Notes under the pieces: model-generated
Database searches by the model: none
Seen by the model: the letters and a program-made list of their open reading frames with translations, nothing else
What the model was told of the DNA's origin: nothing
Source of the DNA: Saprospira grandis DSM 2844
GTDB lineage: Bacteria > Bacteroidota > Bacteroidia > Chitinophagales > Saprospiraceae
Reading direction: 5' to 3'
Length of the DNA stretch: 32,123 nt
Assembly: GCA_945888475.1 (NCBI GenBank)
Contig: CAMDAB010000032.1
Span: 1-32,123 of the forward strand
Shown here: positions 1 to 8,630 of the stretch, in pieces
Layout: the number at the start of each line of letters is the position of its first letter
Numbering within the stretch: position 1 is the first letter of the stretch
Program-made: the position numbers and the translations under genes

Positions 1-1941
1 TGTAGAAATGGAAGTCCATGTCTTGCCAAAATCGACCGTTTTATAAACATAGGGACGATAGTCATTGGCACTGTGCCCGTCGAAAACAGCATAGGCAATC
101 TCTTTGCCGTGAACACTGGCCTCGATATGATAACACCAGGTGTTTTTTGGTAAACCCGGGAAATTTGCACTTAGATTCGCCCAGGTTTTTCCGCCATCCT
201 TTGTAAGTTGTACATTACCATCGTCGGTTCCTACCCAAATTACCTGATCGGTAATTGGAGACTCTGCAATTGTAAAAATGGTACAGTGATTTTCGGCCCC
301 CGAGTTGTCAACAGAAAGACCACCCGAAGCTTCCTGGTTTTGTTTGACTTTGTCATTGGTAGTCAAATCGGGCGAAATTTTACGCCAACTGTCACCTCTG
401 TCATTTGATAAGTGTACAAACTGGCTGCCTGCATAGAGCCTATCTGGATTATGTTTACTCGTTGTGATGGGCGTATTCCAATTGAAACGGAATTTTGGAT
501 CACCTTCAACCGGATATGGTTTGATAACTTTTATCTGCTGTTTTTTGACATCGAAACGCCAGATATTTTCAGCACCCTGCATCTCTGAATACACAATGTG
601 CGGCTCAGTAGGATGGGGGTAAACTCTGAAACCATCGCCCTGACCCACAAGTTCCCAGTCACGCGATTCTACTCCGCCCGGGCTGGCCGATGGTCCAAAC
701 CAGGAATTGTTATCTTGTAAACCGCCATAAACATAATAAGGCTCGCGATTGTCGATGCTGACATGGTAAAACTGACTCAGCGGTAAATCCTCCACCATTT
801 CAAGACTAGAACCTGCATTGGTTGATCGGTACAAACCGCCATCGGTAGCTACAAAAATCTTGTTGGAATTGGCTGGGTCGAAAGCGATATCGTGAATGTC
901 GGAATGCATCGAACCTAGGTTTTTAAATGTTTTGCCACCATCGCGACTGATAGAACCAAAAAGACCTGCTTTTACGACTATATCCGGATTTTTAGGATCC
1001 ACACTGATTTTGGAAAAATAAAAAGGACGAACAGTGAGTGCAAAATCTCCATTCAGAAATTTCCAGTTCTGTCCACCATCATCCGAGCGGTAAAGTCCCT
1101 TCTCTTCTTTCTTCTCTGCTTCAAGCACAGCATAAACAATAGCGCTGTTGGAAGGAGCAACTGCCACTGCAATTCTGCCAAGTTTTCCTTTAGGTAAACC
1201 ATTTTGAAGTTTATTCCAGCTTTTTCCACCATCTGTTGATTTGTATAATGCACTGTTTGAACCGCCGGAGCTAAAAGAGAAGGCAGTTCTTCTGAATTCC
1301 CAAAATGCGGCATAAAGTACATCTGGGTTAGAAGGATCTATAACCAACTCTGAACAGCCTGTGCTTTTGTTGACAAAAAGTATTTTATTCCATGTCTTTC
1401 CGCCATCCTCGGTCTTGTAAACTCCGCGTTCTTCGCTATCGCCCCAAAGCGCACCAAGTGCTGCTACAAAAACAATGTTTGAGTTTTTGGGATGAACCTG
1501 AACAGATGCTATTCGATCGGTTTTTTCCAGACCCATTTTTGTCCAGTTTTTACCGCCGTCATTTGTCTTGTAAATGCCGTTACCATATGACACGCTGTTT
1601 CTTGTCCAGGTTTCTCCTGTTCCAACCCAATAGCTATTGTCTGGGTCGCTGGGGTCGATTGTAACAACACCGATAGATTGGCAGTAATTGTCAAAGATGG
1701 AAGTAAATCTTACGCCACCATCCTGCGATTTCCATACTCCGCCACCTGCAGAACCTATCAGCACTACATCTGAATTAGTAGGATGCAATTCAACATCGCT
1801 TACACGGCCACTCATGAGCGCAGGTCCAATTTGTCTTGCTTTCAAATCGCCAAAATACTCACCTGCATTGAGGCTTTGTTCTTGTGCAATAGCTGATAAT
1901 GACATACCCATTAGGAAAATGCCCGAAATTATTTTTAGCAT
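1..1941 (-). CDS. Exported BNR/sortilin-like repeat protein, 3' end outside the window
   Basis: The frame is open from the ATG at 1941 to base 1 (647 codons), so the C-terminus is missing. A signal peptide ends near AIAQ (residue 20). The rest is a seven-bladed-propeller type repeat protein with many Asp-box (BNR) motifs, for example TNDGGKNW, TEDGGKTW, STDGGKSW, SDDGGQNW, SRDGGKTF and TKDGGKTW. The N-terminal stretch (GPALMSGRVSDVELHP, then GSAGGGVWKS) is typical of the large Bacteroidota family often labelled VPS10/sortilin or BNR glycosyl hydrolase. Those proteins are usually around 1000 residues, so about a third may be missing. Catalytic activity is unproven for this family. It starts 6 bases after the stop of the LolA-like gene, so the two are probably co-transcribed. 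Confidence 0.85.
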   Translation of the reverse strand, partial: MLKIISGIFLMGMSLSAIAQEQSLNAGEYFGDLKARQIGPALMSGRVSDVELHPTNSDVVLIGSAGGGVWKSQDGGVRFTSIFDNYCQSIGVVTIDPSDPDNSYWVGTGETWTRNSVSYGNGIYKTNDGGKNWTKMGLEKTDRIASVQVHPKNSNIVFVAALGALWGDSEERGVYKTEDGGKTWNKILFVNKSTGCSELVIDPSNPDVLYAAFWEFRRTAFSFSSGGSNSALYKSTDGGKSWNKLQNGLPKGKLGRIAVAVAPSNSAIVYAVLEAEKKEEKGLYRSDDGGQNWKFLNGDFALTVRPFYFSKISVDPKNPDIVVKAGLFGSISRDGGKTFKNLGSMHSDIHDIAFDPANSNKIFVATDGGLYRSTNAGSSLEMVEDLPLSQFYHVSIDNREPYYVYGGLQDNNSWFGPSASPGGVESRDWELVGQGDGFRVYPHPTEPHIVYSEMQGAENIWRFDVKKQQIKVIKPYPVEGDPKFRFNWNTPITTSKHNPDRLYAGSQFVHLSNDRGDSWRKISPDLTTNDKVKQNQEASGGLSVDNSGAENHCTIFTIAESPITDQVIWVGTDDGNVQLTKDGGKTWANLSANFPGLPKNTWCYHIEASVHGKEIAYAVFDGHSANDYRPYVYKTVDFGKTWTSIST

Positions 1942-1947
1942 GATTTT

Positions 1948-2706
1948 TTATTTTTTGGGAAATGAAAATTTCTTTTCGTCTACAGAAGGATTAATTTCAA
2001 CTTTTTCAAATTGAATTGCCTGGCTGGGTCCATCTTTTATACCTGAAGTGGTTGAATAAGGAACAAAAACACCTTCAACTTCCTGATAATCGCTCAATTT
2101 AGTCTGTGCGATTTTGCCCTTCATTTCGCCCGAGTTGATTTCAGTTTCAACCATTATGGGAACATTATTTTCTGTATCTAAATAATAATACTCAACATTT
2201 GGTATTTCTTTTCCCTCCACAAGCATTGTTTTTTTGTCTAATTTTATCTTGTAGCACTCTGTACCTTCAATCTTTTCTTTACCAAGAAGTGTTGCTTTAT
2301 ATCCTAATTTTTTGCAGGAAAATAAAGCATTTGGAAATTCCTGAGCTGCTCTTTTGGCATTTTCAGAATCATCTGCAGTGCTTTCTTCAGGCTGCATGGT
2401 CATAAAATTAGTTGTCCAGCTTTTTTTACCATCGAATGCATTCATAGTCATGGTGTTGCCCATAAAAGTTACTTCTGTGTAGGTTTTGCCATCTCTTGTA
2501 GTCACAACTTCAACAGGAATCTGCATTCCACCTTGTTCAATATTGGCAGTCATTTTCATTGCTTTTACTTCATCCCATTTTTTACCGCCTACGGTCTCAT
2601 AGTAGGAATTGATTATTTCATCTACAGTTTGAGCAGAAACTGTGCTAACAGAAATAAAACAAAGCATAAAAAAAAGCCCGTTAAAATTTAATTTGCTAAA
2701 ATTCAT
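1948..2706 (-). CDS. Exported LolA-like (outer membrane lipoprotein-sorting-like) protein
   Basis: This is a 252-residue protein with an N-terminal signal peptide ending near TVSAQ (residue 26) and no lipobox. The mature part starts TVDEIINSYYETVGG, a usual opening of Bacteroidota LolA-fold proteins. It continues with beta-rich segments (TRDGKTYTEVTFMG, FDGKKSWTTNF, GTECYKIKLDKK, ENNVPIMVETEI), as expected for a half-barrel that holds a lipidic ligand. It is the first gene of a two-gene unit with the BNR protein, 6 bases apart. Paralogues of this type occur in many copies in Bacteroidota, and a specific role in lipoprotein transport is not shown. The family call is fairly sure; the function is not. 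Confidence 0.7.
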   Translation of the reverse strand: MNFSKLNFNGLFFMLCFISVSTVSAQTVDEIINSYYETVGGKKWDEVKAMKMTANIEQGGMQIPVEVVTTRDGKTYTEVTFMGNTMTMNAFDGKKSWTTNFMTMQPEESTADDSENAKRAAQEFPNALFSCKKLGYKATLLGKEKIEGTECYKIKLDKKTMLVEGKEIPNVEYYYLDTENNVPIMVETEINSGEMKGKIAQTKLSDYQEVEGVFVPYSTTSGIKDGPSQAIQFEKVEINPSVDEKKFSFPKK

Positions 2707-2770
2707 AAGATTCGATTTGGTTGTGAATTAATATTAATAAATTTCTTGATTAAGCCTGACAAGAACTTCA

Positions 2771-2778
2771 CAAATATA
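2771..2778 (-). promoter_or_regulatory. Possible -7 box for the LolA-like/BNR unit
   Basis: The minus strand reads TATATTTG, an exact match to the Bacteroidota -7 consensus TAnnTTTG, 65 bases upstream of the start codon at 2706. No TTG lies at the usual -33 distance, so the call is weak. Confidence 0.35.
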
Positions 2779-2865
2779 CAGCAAAGCCTTTTCAAAAGTA
2801 TAATTTGTTCGACCAAAGCAATTTTTTAATCGAAAATCAAAAAGAATATTTTTTTCTTGTAATAC

Positions 2866-2886
2866 TTTTTGTAAAAAGTACATTAA
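2866..2886. promoter_or_regulatory. Candidate Nudix-regulator operator upstream of the GH3 gene
   Basis: The core TTGTAAAAAGTACAT aligns with the better palindromes at 7578-7598 and 16143-16167; over 21 positions it matches the susC site at 17. The left half is perfect and the right half degenerate. A shorter perfect inverted repeat also lies here: TACTTTTT and AAAAAGTA separated by GT (2863-2880). It sits 14 bases upstream of a -7-like box. Binding by the protein encoded at 6868 is inferred from its position in the same locus. Confidence 0.5.
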
Positions 2887-2900
2887 CTTGTTTTTTGTTT

Positions 2901-2908
2901 TAACTTTG
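2901..2908 (+). promoter_or_regulatory. Likely -7 box of the GH3/MFS transcript
   Basis: TAACTTTG matches TAnnTTTG, 49 bases before the GH3 start. The expected -33 position falls within the candidate operator and has no clean TTG, which fits a promoter that needs or is blocked by a regulator. Confidence 0.45.
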
Positions 2909-2957
2909 TCCTTTACTACCCAATAAAATTTTAATGTTCAAGCTAAACAATTGAAAT

Positions 2958-5243
2958 ATGATTCGCCTATTCTTTTCGATTATATCAGTTTGTATTTTTA
3001 TTCATGCAAAAGCCCAGATAAATGTATCAAATCCGGAGATAGAAAGTCGCATTGATCAATTTTTGTCTAAAATGACTTTGGAAGAAAAAGTAGGCCAAAC
3101 ATGTCAGATTACCCTTGATGCGATACTAAAAAGAGACAATGCTTTTGCTGTCATTGAACCAATACAAATCGATACTCAAAAACTTACTGAAGCACTCGTT
3201 CAATTCCATATTGGCTCTATTCTTAATGTTGGCTCACACACGCTGGGTTTGAAAGAGTGGAAATATATACAGGATAACATTCATAGCTATTTCAAAGAGA
3301 AAAAGACAAATGTTCCAATAATTTATGGCATTGATGCAATTCATGGTGTAAATTATACGATTGGTGCGACCCTTTTTCCGCATGAAATAGCCTTAGCCGC
3401 AAGCTGGAATCCTGAACTTGCTAAAAGTTTTGGTGAGATTACCGCTTATGAAACACGTGCATCGGGCATACACTGGAATTTTTCCCCAGTGCTCGACCTT
3501 GCAAGGCAGCCTCTATGGTCAAGATTCTTCGAGACCTTGGGCGAAGACCCATACCTTGCCTCCGAAATGGGAAAGGCAATAGTCAACGGTTATCAGGGTA
3601 AAGACAAAGTAGATGCCTATCATGTTGCTGCCTGTCTGAAGCATTTTGTCGGTTACAGCAACCCCCAAAGCGGAAGGGACAGAACACCAGCCTGGATTCC
3701 TGAAAAAATGATTGCCGAATTGTATCTGCCACCTTTCAAAGCGGCTGTAGAGCAAGGTGCCCTCACGCTTATGATCAACAGTGGTGATGTGAATGGAATA
3801 CCTGGGCATATGAACTACAATTTGCTCACAAAAACCTTAAAAGAGGATTGGGATTTCAAAGGTTTTACCGTATCCGATTGGGAAGATTTCGATTTTCTGC
3901 ACAGTGTTCATAATACTGCCGATGATATTTACGATGCCATAATCAAGGGATTCAATGCAGGTGTTGATATGAGTATGGTTCCTTATTCACCTCAATATAA
4001 AACTTATTGCGAACTGATGACCAGGGCTGTAAAAGAAGGTAAAATAAAGGAAGAAAGGCTGAATGATGCAGTGAGAAGAATTCTCAGGGTAAAACTTTTG
4101 ATTGGACTATTCGAAACAAATCGAAATCAGGCCGATAACTACAATAAGTTTGCTTCCGATGCGCATAAAAAATTGGCACAGGAAGCAGCATTGGAATCGA
4201 TTACGCTTTTGAAAAATAGTAATAATATCCTTCCTTTGTCAGCAGATAAAAAAGTACTATTGGCCGGTCCATGCAGTGATAATTTGATTTTTTTAAATGG
4301 CGCCTGGACACATACCTGGCAAGGCGATGATGCCAAATACAACACAGCTGGGGCTAAAAATATCAAAGAGGCTTTTGCACAAAAGATTGGAAAGGATAAA
4401 CTTTTATTTTCGAAAGCCTGCGAACTCTATCTCGATAAAGGCTATGAATCGAGCAGATTGGTCAATACGCAGGAATTTCAAAAATTTGCTAAAAAAGCCG
4501 ATGTTATTGTTCTTGCATTAGGCGAATACCCTTCAACTGAGAAACCCGGCGATATAAGATCTTTGAATTTGAGTAAAGAACAGCTTGAACTAGCAAAAAT
4601 TGCATATGCTACAAAGAAACCAGTTGTTTTACTTTTAAGCGAAGCAAGACCTCGAATCATCAGAGAAATTGTTGACGATGCTGCGGCTATTGTTCATACC
4701 TATCTGCCTGGCGATTACGGAGCCGATGCGCTGATGAAACTACTTTACGGTGAAGCCGATTTTAGTGGGCGTTTGCCATTTACTTATCAGAAATATGACG
4801 GGCAGATTGAATTTTACGATCATCCCCGCTCAGTTGCAAAATCAAAAGCAGGTAGTTTCGATGCTTTCAATCCTCAGTGGGAGTTTGGTTATGGACTCAG
4901 TTACAACATGCCGGAGTATAAAAGTCTTGATTTGGATAAATCATCAATCAAAGGCGGAGCGCTGATTAAAGTAAGTGTTAAAGTTGTGAACAAAGGAAAA
5001 ACAAGTACGAAGGAAGTGGTTCAACTTTATATTTCCGACCTGAAAGCCTCAATGGTACCCGCTGGAAAAAAACTATGTGCTTTTCAGAAAGTTGAGTTAA
5101 AAGCAGGGGAGGAACGCACAATAGATTTCATTATTAGTGAAAAATCTCTTTATTTTGCCGATTCTAATGGTAAAATGATTGCAGAAAAAGGCAAATTCAG
5201 GTTTACAGTTAAAAACTTATCAGCTGAATTTAGTCTGGACTAA
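2958..5243 (+). CDS. Glycoside hydrolase family 3 beta-glucosidase, periplasmic
   Basis: This 761-residue exported enzyme (signal peptide to about HAKAQ, residue 20) should release glucose from the non-reducing end of beta-gluco-oligosaccharides. The GH3 N-terminal barrel spans about 30-390: MTLEEKVGQ at 39, YGIDAIHG at 123, KHF at 228, and the nucleophile Asp307 in TVSDW. The alpha/beta sandwich domain (about 410-615) holds the likely acid/base Glu528 in GEYPSTEKPGD, the arrangement of ExoI-type enzymes. A fibronectin-III-like domain closes the protein (about 655-755). Length and domain order are standard. It is first in a plus-strand group with the sugar transporter 49 bases downstream and has a candidate operator upstream. 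Substrate is inferred from the GH16 partner in the locus. Confidence 0.93.
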   Translation: MIRLFFSIISVCIFIHAKAQINVSNPEIESRIDQFLSKMTLEEKVGQTCQITLDAILKRDNAFAVIEPIQIDTQKLTEALVQFHIGSILNVGSHTLGLKEWKYIQDNIHSYFKEKKTNVPIIYGIDAIHGVNYTIGATLFPHEIALAASWNPELAKSFGEITAYETRASGIHWNFSPVLDLARQPLWSRFFETLGEDPYLASEMGKAIVNGYQGKDKVDAYHVAACLKHFVGYSNPQSGRDRTPAWIPEKMIAELYLPPFKAAVEQGALTLMINSGDVNGIPGHMNYNLLTKTLKEDWDFKGFTVSDWEDFDFLHSVHNTADDIYDAIIKGFNAGVDMSMVPYSPQYKTYCELMTRAVKEGKIKEERLNDAVRRILRVKLLIGLFETNRNQADNYNKFASDAHKKLAQEAALESITLLKNSNNILPLSADKKVLLAGPCSDNLIFLNGAWTHTWQGDDAKYNTAGAKNIKEAFAQKIGKDKLLFSKACELYLDKGYESSRLVNTQEFQKFAKKADVIVLALGEYPSTEKPGDIRSLNLSKEQLELAKIAYATKKPVVLLLSEARPRIIREIVDDAAAIVHTYLPGDYGADALMKLLYGEADFSGRLPFTYQKYDGQIEFYDHPRSVAKSKAGSFDAFNPQWEFGYGLSYNMPEYKSLDLDKSSIKGGALIKVSVKVVNKGKTSTKEVVQLYISDLKASMVPAGKKLCAFQKVELKAGEERTIDFIISEKSLYFADSNGKMIAEKGKFRFTVKNLSAEFSLD

Positions 5244-5292
5244 ACCGGTTGATATACCTACTATTTTTTAAATTCTTTTAAAACCAAATATT

Positions 5293-6765
5293 ATGGCAGG
5301 AATTATAATTGATGAAAAAGCACAGGCATCTTCCGGTAATAATGATGTTCAAAAGACCAATTATACTGCCTTATTTACCTTGGTGACAGTATTTTTCTTC
5401 TGGGGTTTTGTTGCTGCCAGTAATGATATTTTGATACCTGTATTTAAAGATACTTTTAAGCTCTCACAGATGCAGAGCCAAATGGTTTCTTTGGCATTTT
5501 ATGTAGCTTACACAGTTGGCTCGCTAATTTATATGCTCGTATCATTCCTGAGCGGATCTGATTTAATCAATCGAATTGGATATAAAAATTCCTTGTCGCT
5601 TGGTCTTGTAATTTCTGCTTTGGGCACACTACTATTTTATCCTGCTGCCAACATGGGTTCTTTCGAATTGATGCTTTCCGGACTTTTTATTGTCGGTTTG
5701 GGATTTTCGCTCCAACAAACCGTAGCTAATCCATTAGCAATTGCGTTGGGTCCAATCAATACGGGTTCGCAAAGATTGACCCTTGCAGGGGGAATAAATA
5801 ACTTCGGCACTACTATTGGCCCCCTTATTGTAAGTTTTGCCATTTTTGGTTCGGCTACCTCTGGTTCAACTTCAATCAATCTTGAAAGTGTAAAGATTCC
5901 CTATTTAATTTTAGGCGCTGCGTTTTTGGTAGTGGCAATATTCCTGAAATTCTCAAAATTACCCGATAAGCCACAAGCGGCAAGTTTAAGCGATGCCGAT
6001 GCACTTAGTAGCCGTAAAAGTGCGCTGCATTATCCGCAACTTCTGTTGGGAATGATCGCAATTTTTGTTTATGTTGGAGTTGAAGTTGCTACAGCAAGCA
6101 ATCTGCCTGCTTATATGGAAAGCAATCTTGGATTTAAGACCAATGAGATTGCTCCATATATTTCATTGTATTGGGCAAGTCTAATGATAGGTCGCTGGAC
6201 AGGAGCGGTAGAGGCTTTTACTGGAAAAAGCAGTTTGAGAAATGTTCTAAGATTTATTGCGCCTTATCTGGCTTTTGCTGTCTTTTTGCTGGTGAATGCC
6301 ATTGCAAGCCACGATCTAAGTCCCTTTTATGTATACGCAGTAGTTATTTTAGTGCTTATCGGAGCTGATATTGCCAGCAAAGGAAATCCGGCTACTATGT
6401 TATTGATATTTTCTATTCTCGGTATTAGCGCACTGTCCATCGGGATGCTAAGTTCGGGCATGTTGAGTGTTTATGCATTTATTTCTGTTGGACTTTTTTG
6501 CAGCACACTTTGGCCCTGTATTTTTGCTTTGGCCATCAGCGGATTAGGTAAGCATACCAGCCAAGGCAGCAGTTTTATTATTATGATGATTATGGGAGGC
6601 GGAATTGTTAGTTGGCTTCAAGGTTTCGTTTCGGATTTAACTTCCATAAACCTCAGTTTTATTATTGGGATCTTTTGTTTTGCCTATCTTGCATTTTATG
6701 CTTGGACAGTAAAAGGTATCCTTAAAAACCAAGGTATAAATTTCGATAAGTCGTCCGAATCATAG
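5293..6765 (+). CDS. FucP-type MFS sugar transporter
   Basis: This 490-residue inner membrane protein has about 12 hydrophobic segments. The first helix, with FFFWGF followed by NDILIPVFK, is the mark of the FucP/GluP (fucose, glucose/galactose: H+ symporter) family. GFSLQQTVANPLA and RLTLAGGINNFGTTIGP are further family motifs. A hydrophilic central loop lies near residues 220-245. It follows the GH3 gene by 49 bases on the same strand, so it most likely imports glucose or short beta-glucosides set free in the periplasm. Members I know are proton-driven; that and the exact sugar are inference here. Confidence 0.87.
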   Translation: MAGIIIDEKAQASSGNNDVQKTNYTALFTLVTVFFFWGFVAASNDILIPVFKDTFKLSQMQSQMVSLAFYVAYTVGSLIYMLVSFLSGSDLINRIGYKNSLSLGLVISALGTLLFYPAANMGSFELMLSGLFIVGLGFSLQQTVANPLAIALGPINTGSQRLTLAGGINNFGTTIGPLIVSFAIFGSATSGSTSINLESVKIPYLILGAAFLVVAIFLKFSKLPDKPQAASLSDADALSSRKSALHYPQLLLGMIAIFVYVGVEVATASNLPAYMESNLGFKTNEIAPYISLYWASLMIGRWTGAVEAFTGKSSLRNVLRFIAPYLAFAVFLLVNAIASHDLSPFYVYAVVILVLIGADIASKGNPATMLLIFSILGISALSIGMLSSGMLSVYAFISVGLFCSTLWPCIFALAISGLGKHTSQGSSFIIMMIMGGGIVSWLQGFVSDLTSINLSFIIGIFCFAYLAFYAWTVKGILKNQGINFDKSSES

Positions 6766-6829
6766 TGAAGTGTTTTGAAAAAAGTATTTTTTTTCGTGTG
6801 AATTTGCCCCAGTTTTGCTTTTATCCTAC

Positions 6830-6862
6830 TTGACTGAACGATTTGTGATCTTGATAAATTTG
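6830..6862 (+). promoter_or_regulatory. Promoter of the Nudix regulator gene
   Basis: TTG (6830-6832) and TAAATTTG (6855-6862) match the Bacteroidota -33 and -7 elements with a 22-base spacer, the same spacing as the rhodopsin promoter. Transcription would begin close to the ATG at 6868, suggesting a leaderless or nearly leaderless mRNA. Confidence 0.5.
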
Positions 6863-6876
6863 TAGATATGTACAAA
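6859..6876. promoter_or_regulatory. Possible autoregulatory palindrome over the regulator start codon
   Basis: TTTGTA and TACAAA form a perfect inverted repeat around a 6-base centre that contains the start codon. The half-sites resemble the TTGTA/TACAA arms of the two strong operators, but their centre is 5 bases wide instead of 6. It overlaps the end of the -7 box, where a bound protein would block transcription. The spacing difference keeps this tentative. Confidence 0.3.
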
Positions 6877-7563
6877 ATAGAATTTGAAAAATTTTTTTCC
6901 TACTCATTTTCACTCGACTGTGTGATATTTGGCTTTAAGGATGACGAAATAAAAGTTCTATTGGTAAAAAGAGCAGTTGAGCCATTTAGTAGCTTCTGGG
7001 CAATTCCCGGCGATTTGGTTTATCCTGATGAAGATTTACCAGAGGCTGCAAGTAGAATTTTGTTCGACCTTACAAAGTTGAATGGGATTGAAATGCATCA
7101 GACTCAAACCTTTGGAGACCCTAAACGACATCCACAGGGTAGGGTAATTACTTGTGCATTTCTCGCTCTTGTACGTGTCGATGAATTAAATGCTGTAGCT
7201 TCTTCATGGGTAGATGAAATTCAATGGATGCCGGTGGATCAGGTACCTCAACTTGCCTTCGACCATAATCTCATAATAGATTCAACATATAGAATTTTAA
7301 AGGAAAAACTGGTTCGTGAACCTGTTTGCTTCGATATGTTACCATTGAAATTTACCCTTAATGAGATGCAAAAACTATACGAGTATGCGTTCAAGACAGA
7401 AATGGATAAGGGGAATTTTAGAAAAAAAATAAAACAATTACCGCTTGTTAAGCATGACGAAAAGCAGCAGTATGTAAAACATAGACCTGCTAAACTATTC
7501 TCCTTCGATCAGTCATCATTTAAAAAACTATCAGAAGAAACTGACTACATTTTCAAAATGTAA
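6868..7563 (+). CDS. Nudix-fold transcriptional regulator (NrtR/AraR-like)
   Basis: The protein has 231 residues. An N-terminal Nudix fold (about 12-150: DCVIFGFKDDEIKVLLVKR, then FWAIPGDLVYPDEDLPEAA) is joined to a C-terminal winged helix (about 155-231: FTLNEMQKLYEYAF, then GNFRKKIKQL). This architecture is shared by Nudix-related sugar-pathway regulators of Bacteroidota such as Bacteroides AraR. The Nudix box is eroded: where catalytic enzymes have REUXEEXG, this one reads RILFDLTKLNG, so it is more likely a ligand sensor than a hydrolase. It lies 102 bases after the transporter gene with its own promoter. Palindromes near GH3, the exported-protein gene and susC are its likely targets. The ligand is unknown; a glucan-derived sugar is a reasonable guess. 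Confidence 0.85.
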   Translation: MYKIEFEKFFSYSFSLDCVIFGFKDDEIKVLLVKRAVEPFSSFWAIPGDLVYPDEDLPEAASRILFDLTKLNGIEMHQTQTFGDPKRHPQGRVITCAFLALVRVDELNAVASSWVDEIQWMPVDQVPQLAFDHNLIIDSTYRILKEKLVREPVCFDMLPLKFTLNEMQKLYEYAFKTEMDKGNFRKKIKQLPLVKHDEKQQYVKHRPAKLFSFDQSSFKKLSEETDYIFKM

Positions 7564-7577
7564 TTTTTTTTCATACC

Positions 7578-7598
7578 TTATTGTAAAAATTACAATAA
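7578..7598. promoter_or_regulatory. Operator palindrome upstream of the exported-protein gene
   Basis: A perfect 9-bp inverted repeat (TTATTGTAA and TTACAATAA) surrounds AAA. The 21-bp site matches the susC site at 18 positions. It lies 5 bases upstream of the -33 element, a place typical for an activator but not excluding repression. Confidence 0.65.
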
Positions 7599-7603
7599 TT
7601 ATT

Positions 7604-7633
7604 TTGTGAACTATTAAATAATAGTTATGTTTG
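7604..7633 (+). promoter_or_regulatory. Promoter of the T9SS-exported protein gene
   Basis: TTG (7604-7606) and TATGTTTG (7626-7633) with a 19-base spacer fit the Bacteroidota consensus well. The box ends 41 bases before the start codon at 7675. Confidence 0.6.
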
Positions 7634-7674
7634 AGTAAATATTTACTTATTTATTGTTCTCAAAATTAAAAATC

Positions 7675-8541
7675 ATGAAAAATTTATTCAATTTACTCAT
7701 TGCCCTAAGTGGTATTACTTCTTTGTTTGCACAAAACAATGTAAACTTCAGCGCTTCTGATAACTGGACAGGTTATATGAATGTTTTTGAATTACCTGCT
7801 AATGGGGGAGGATATGTTTTTGGATCTGCTTGGGGAGTTGCCGATTTGAAAACTACAATAGATTCTACAGCTAACACAATTACCCTGAAACCGAATTACA
7901 ACACCTATGCCGATAATCCTACCGATCCATTTTGGGTTGATACAATTGCCAATGTAGGTAAAAAGTTTATGGAAGCATCTACTTTTGTAGAGCCAGGTGC
8001 AACCTTTAATCAAAACAATCTTACTTTTTCAGGTACTGTCCTTTCAAATACATTGGACACTTCCTACACAGCAAGTTTCTTCATCAAAGCGCTAGATCCG
8101 GCAAACGGTTATCAGGATGTTTTTGGTGGTACAAAGGTTACTGAATTGCCTGCAAGCGGCAACTTTACTGTATCTGCTACATCTACAGAATTAGCTTCTG
8201 GTCTTATTGTACAATACGGTTTTGTAGTAAAGGGCAGAAATGGCAATCCTGCTGATGAGCAGAATCTAGGTTCAGTTGTAATCAGTGCACCTGTAACTGC
8301 AATTAACTCTTTTGCTGTCAACAATGATTTCAGCATCAGTCCAAATCCTGCGAGAGAAATGCTAACAATAAACAGCTCAGAGCTATTTGAAGACTATCGC
8401 ATTTTTAATACAGTAGGCCAAATGGTATTAAGTGGAAAATACAACAACCAAATTGATATTTCTAATATCAATGCTGGTAATTATTTCCTTGAATTGTCTA
8501 ACACTGGTAAAAAATCAGTTAAAGCATTCGTAAAGAAATAA
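7675..8541 (+). CDS. T9SS-exported protein of unknown function in the glucan locus
   Basis: The start at 7675 (MKNLFNLLIALS) is preferred over the in-frame ATG at 7654 because it opens directly into the signal peptide, which ends at LFAQ; this gives 288 residues. The middle (about 20-205) is beta-rich with aromatic and Asn/Gly-rich turns (SDNWTGYMNVFELP, YVFGSAWGVADLKT, FSGTVLSNTLDTSYTASFF), as in a secreted jelly-roll or binding domain, but I do not recognise the family. The last 75 residues form a type A sorting domain (FSISPNPAREML, then a C-terminal Lys-rich end), so it should cross the outer membrane by T9SS. A strong operator, a good promoter and a terminator make it a one-gene transcript controlled with the locus. 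Glucan binding is an inference from context. Confidence 0.8.
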   Translation: MKNLFNLLIALSGITSLFAQNNVNFSASDNWTGYMNVFELPANGGGYVFGSAWGVADLKTTIDSTANTITLKPNYNTYADNPTDPFWVDTIANVGKKFMEASTFVEPGATFNQNNLTFSGTVLSNTLDTSYTASFFIKALDPANGYQDVFGGTKVTELPASGNFTVSATSTELASGLIVQYGFVVKGRNGNPADEQNLGSVVISAPVTAINSFAVNNDFSISPNPAREMLTINSSELFEDYRIFNTVGQMVLSGKYNNQIDISNINAGNYFLELSNTGKKSVKAFVKK

Positions 8542-8596
8542 GTAAAGGATGAAAATTTGTTTTTATTTGTTTTTGTAAGTAAGTGTTTAATGTGAA

Positions 8597-8630
8597 GGGA
8601 CTGTCCGGTAATTCGGTCAGTCCCTTTTTT
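8597..8630 (+). terminator. Rho-independent terminator after the exported-protein gene
   Basis: GGGACTG and CAGTCCC pair, with a further CCG/CGG inside across a T-T mismatch, followed by six T. It lies 55 bases after the stop at 8541. Confidence 0.9.

Noticed and set aside
6771..6786. GTTTTGAAAAAAGTA upstream of the Nudix gene, similar to the GH3 site
   Set aside because: It lacks the central GTAAA and the right arm; too weak to call an operator.
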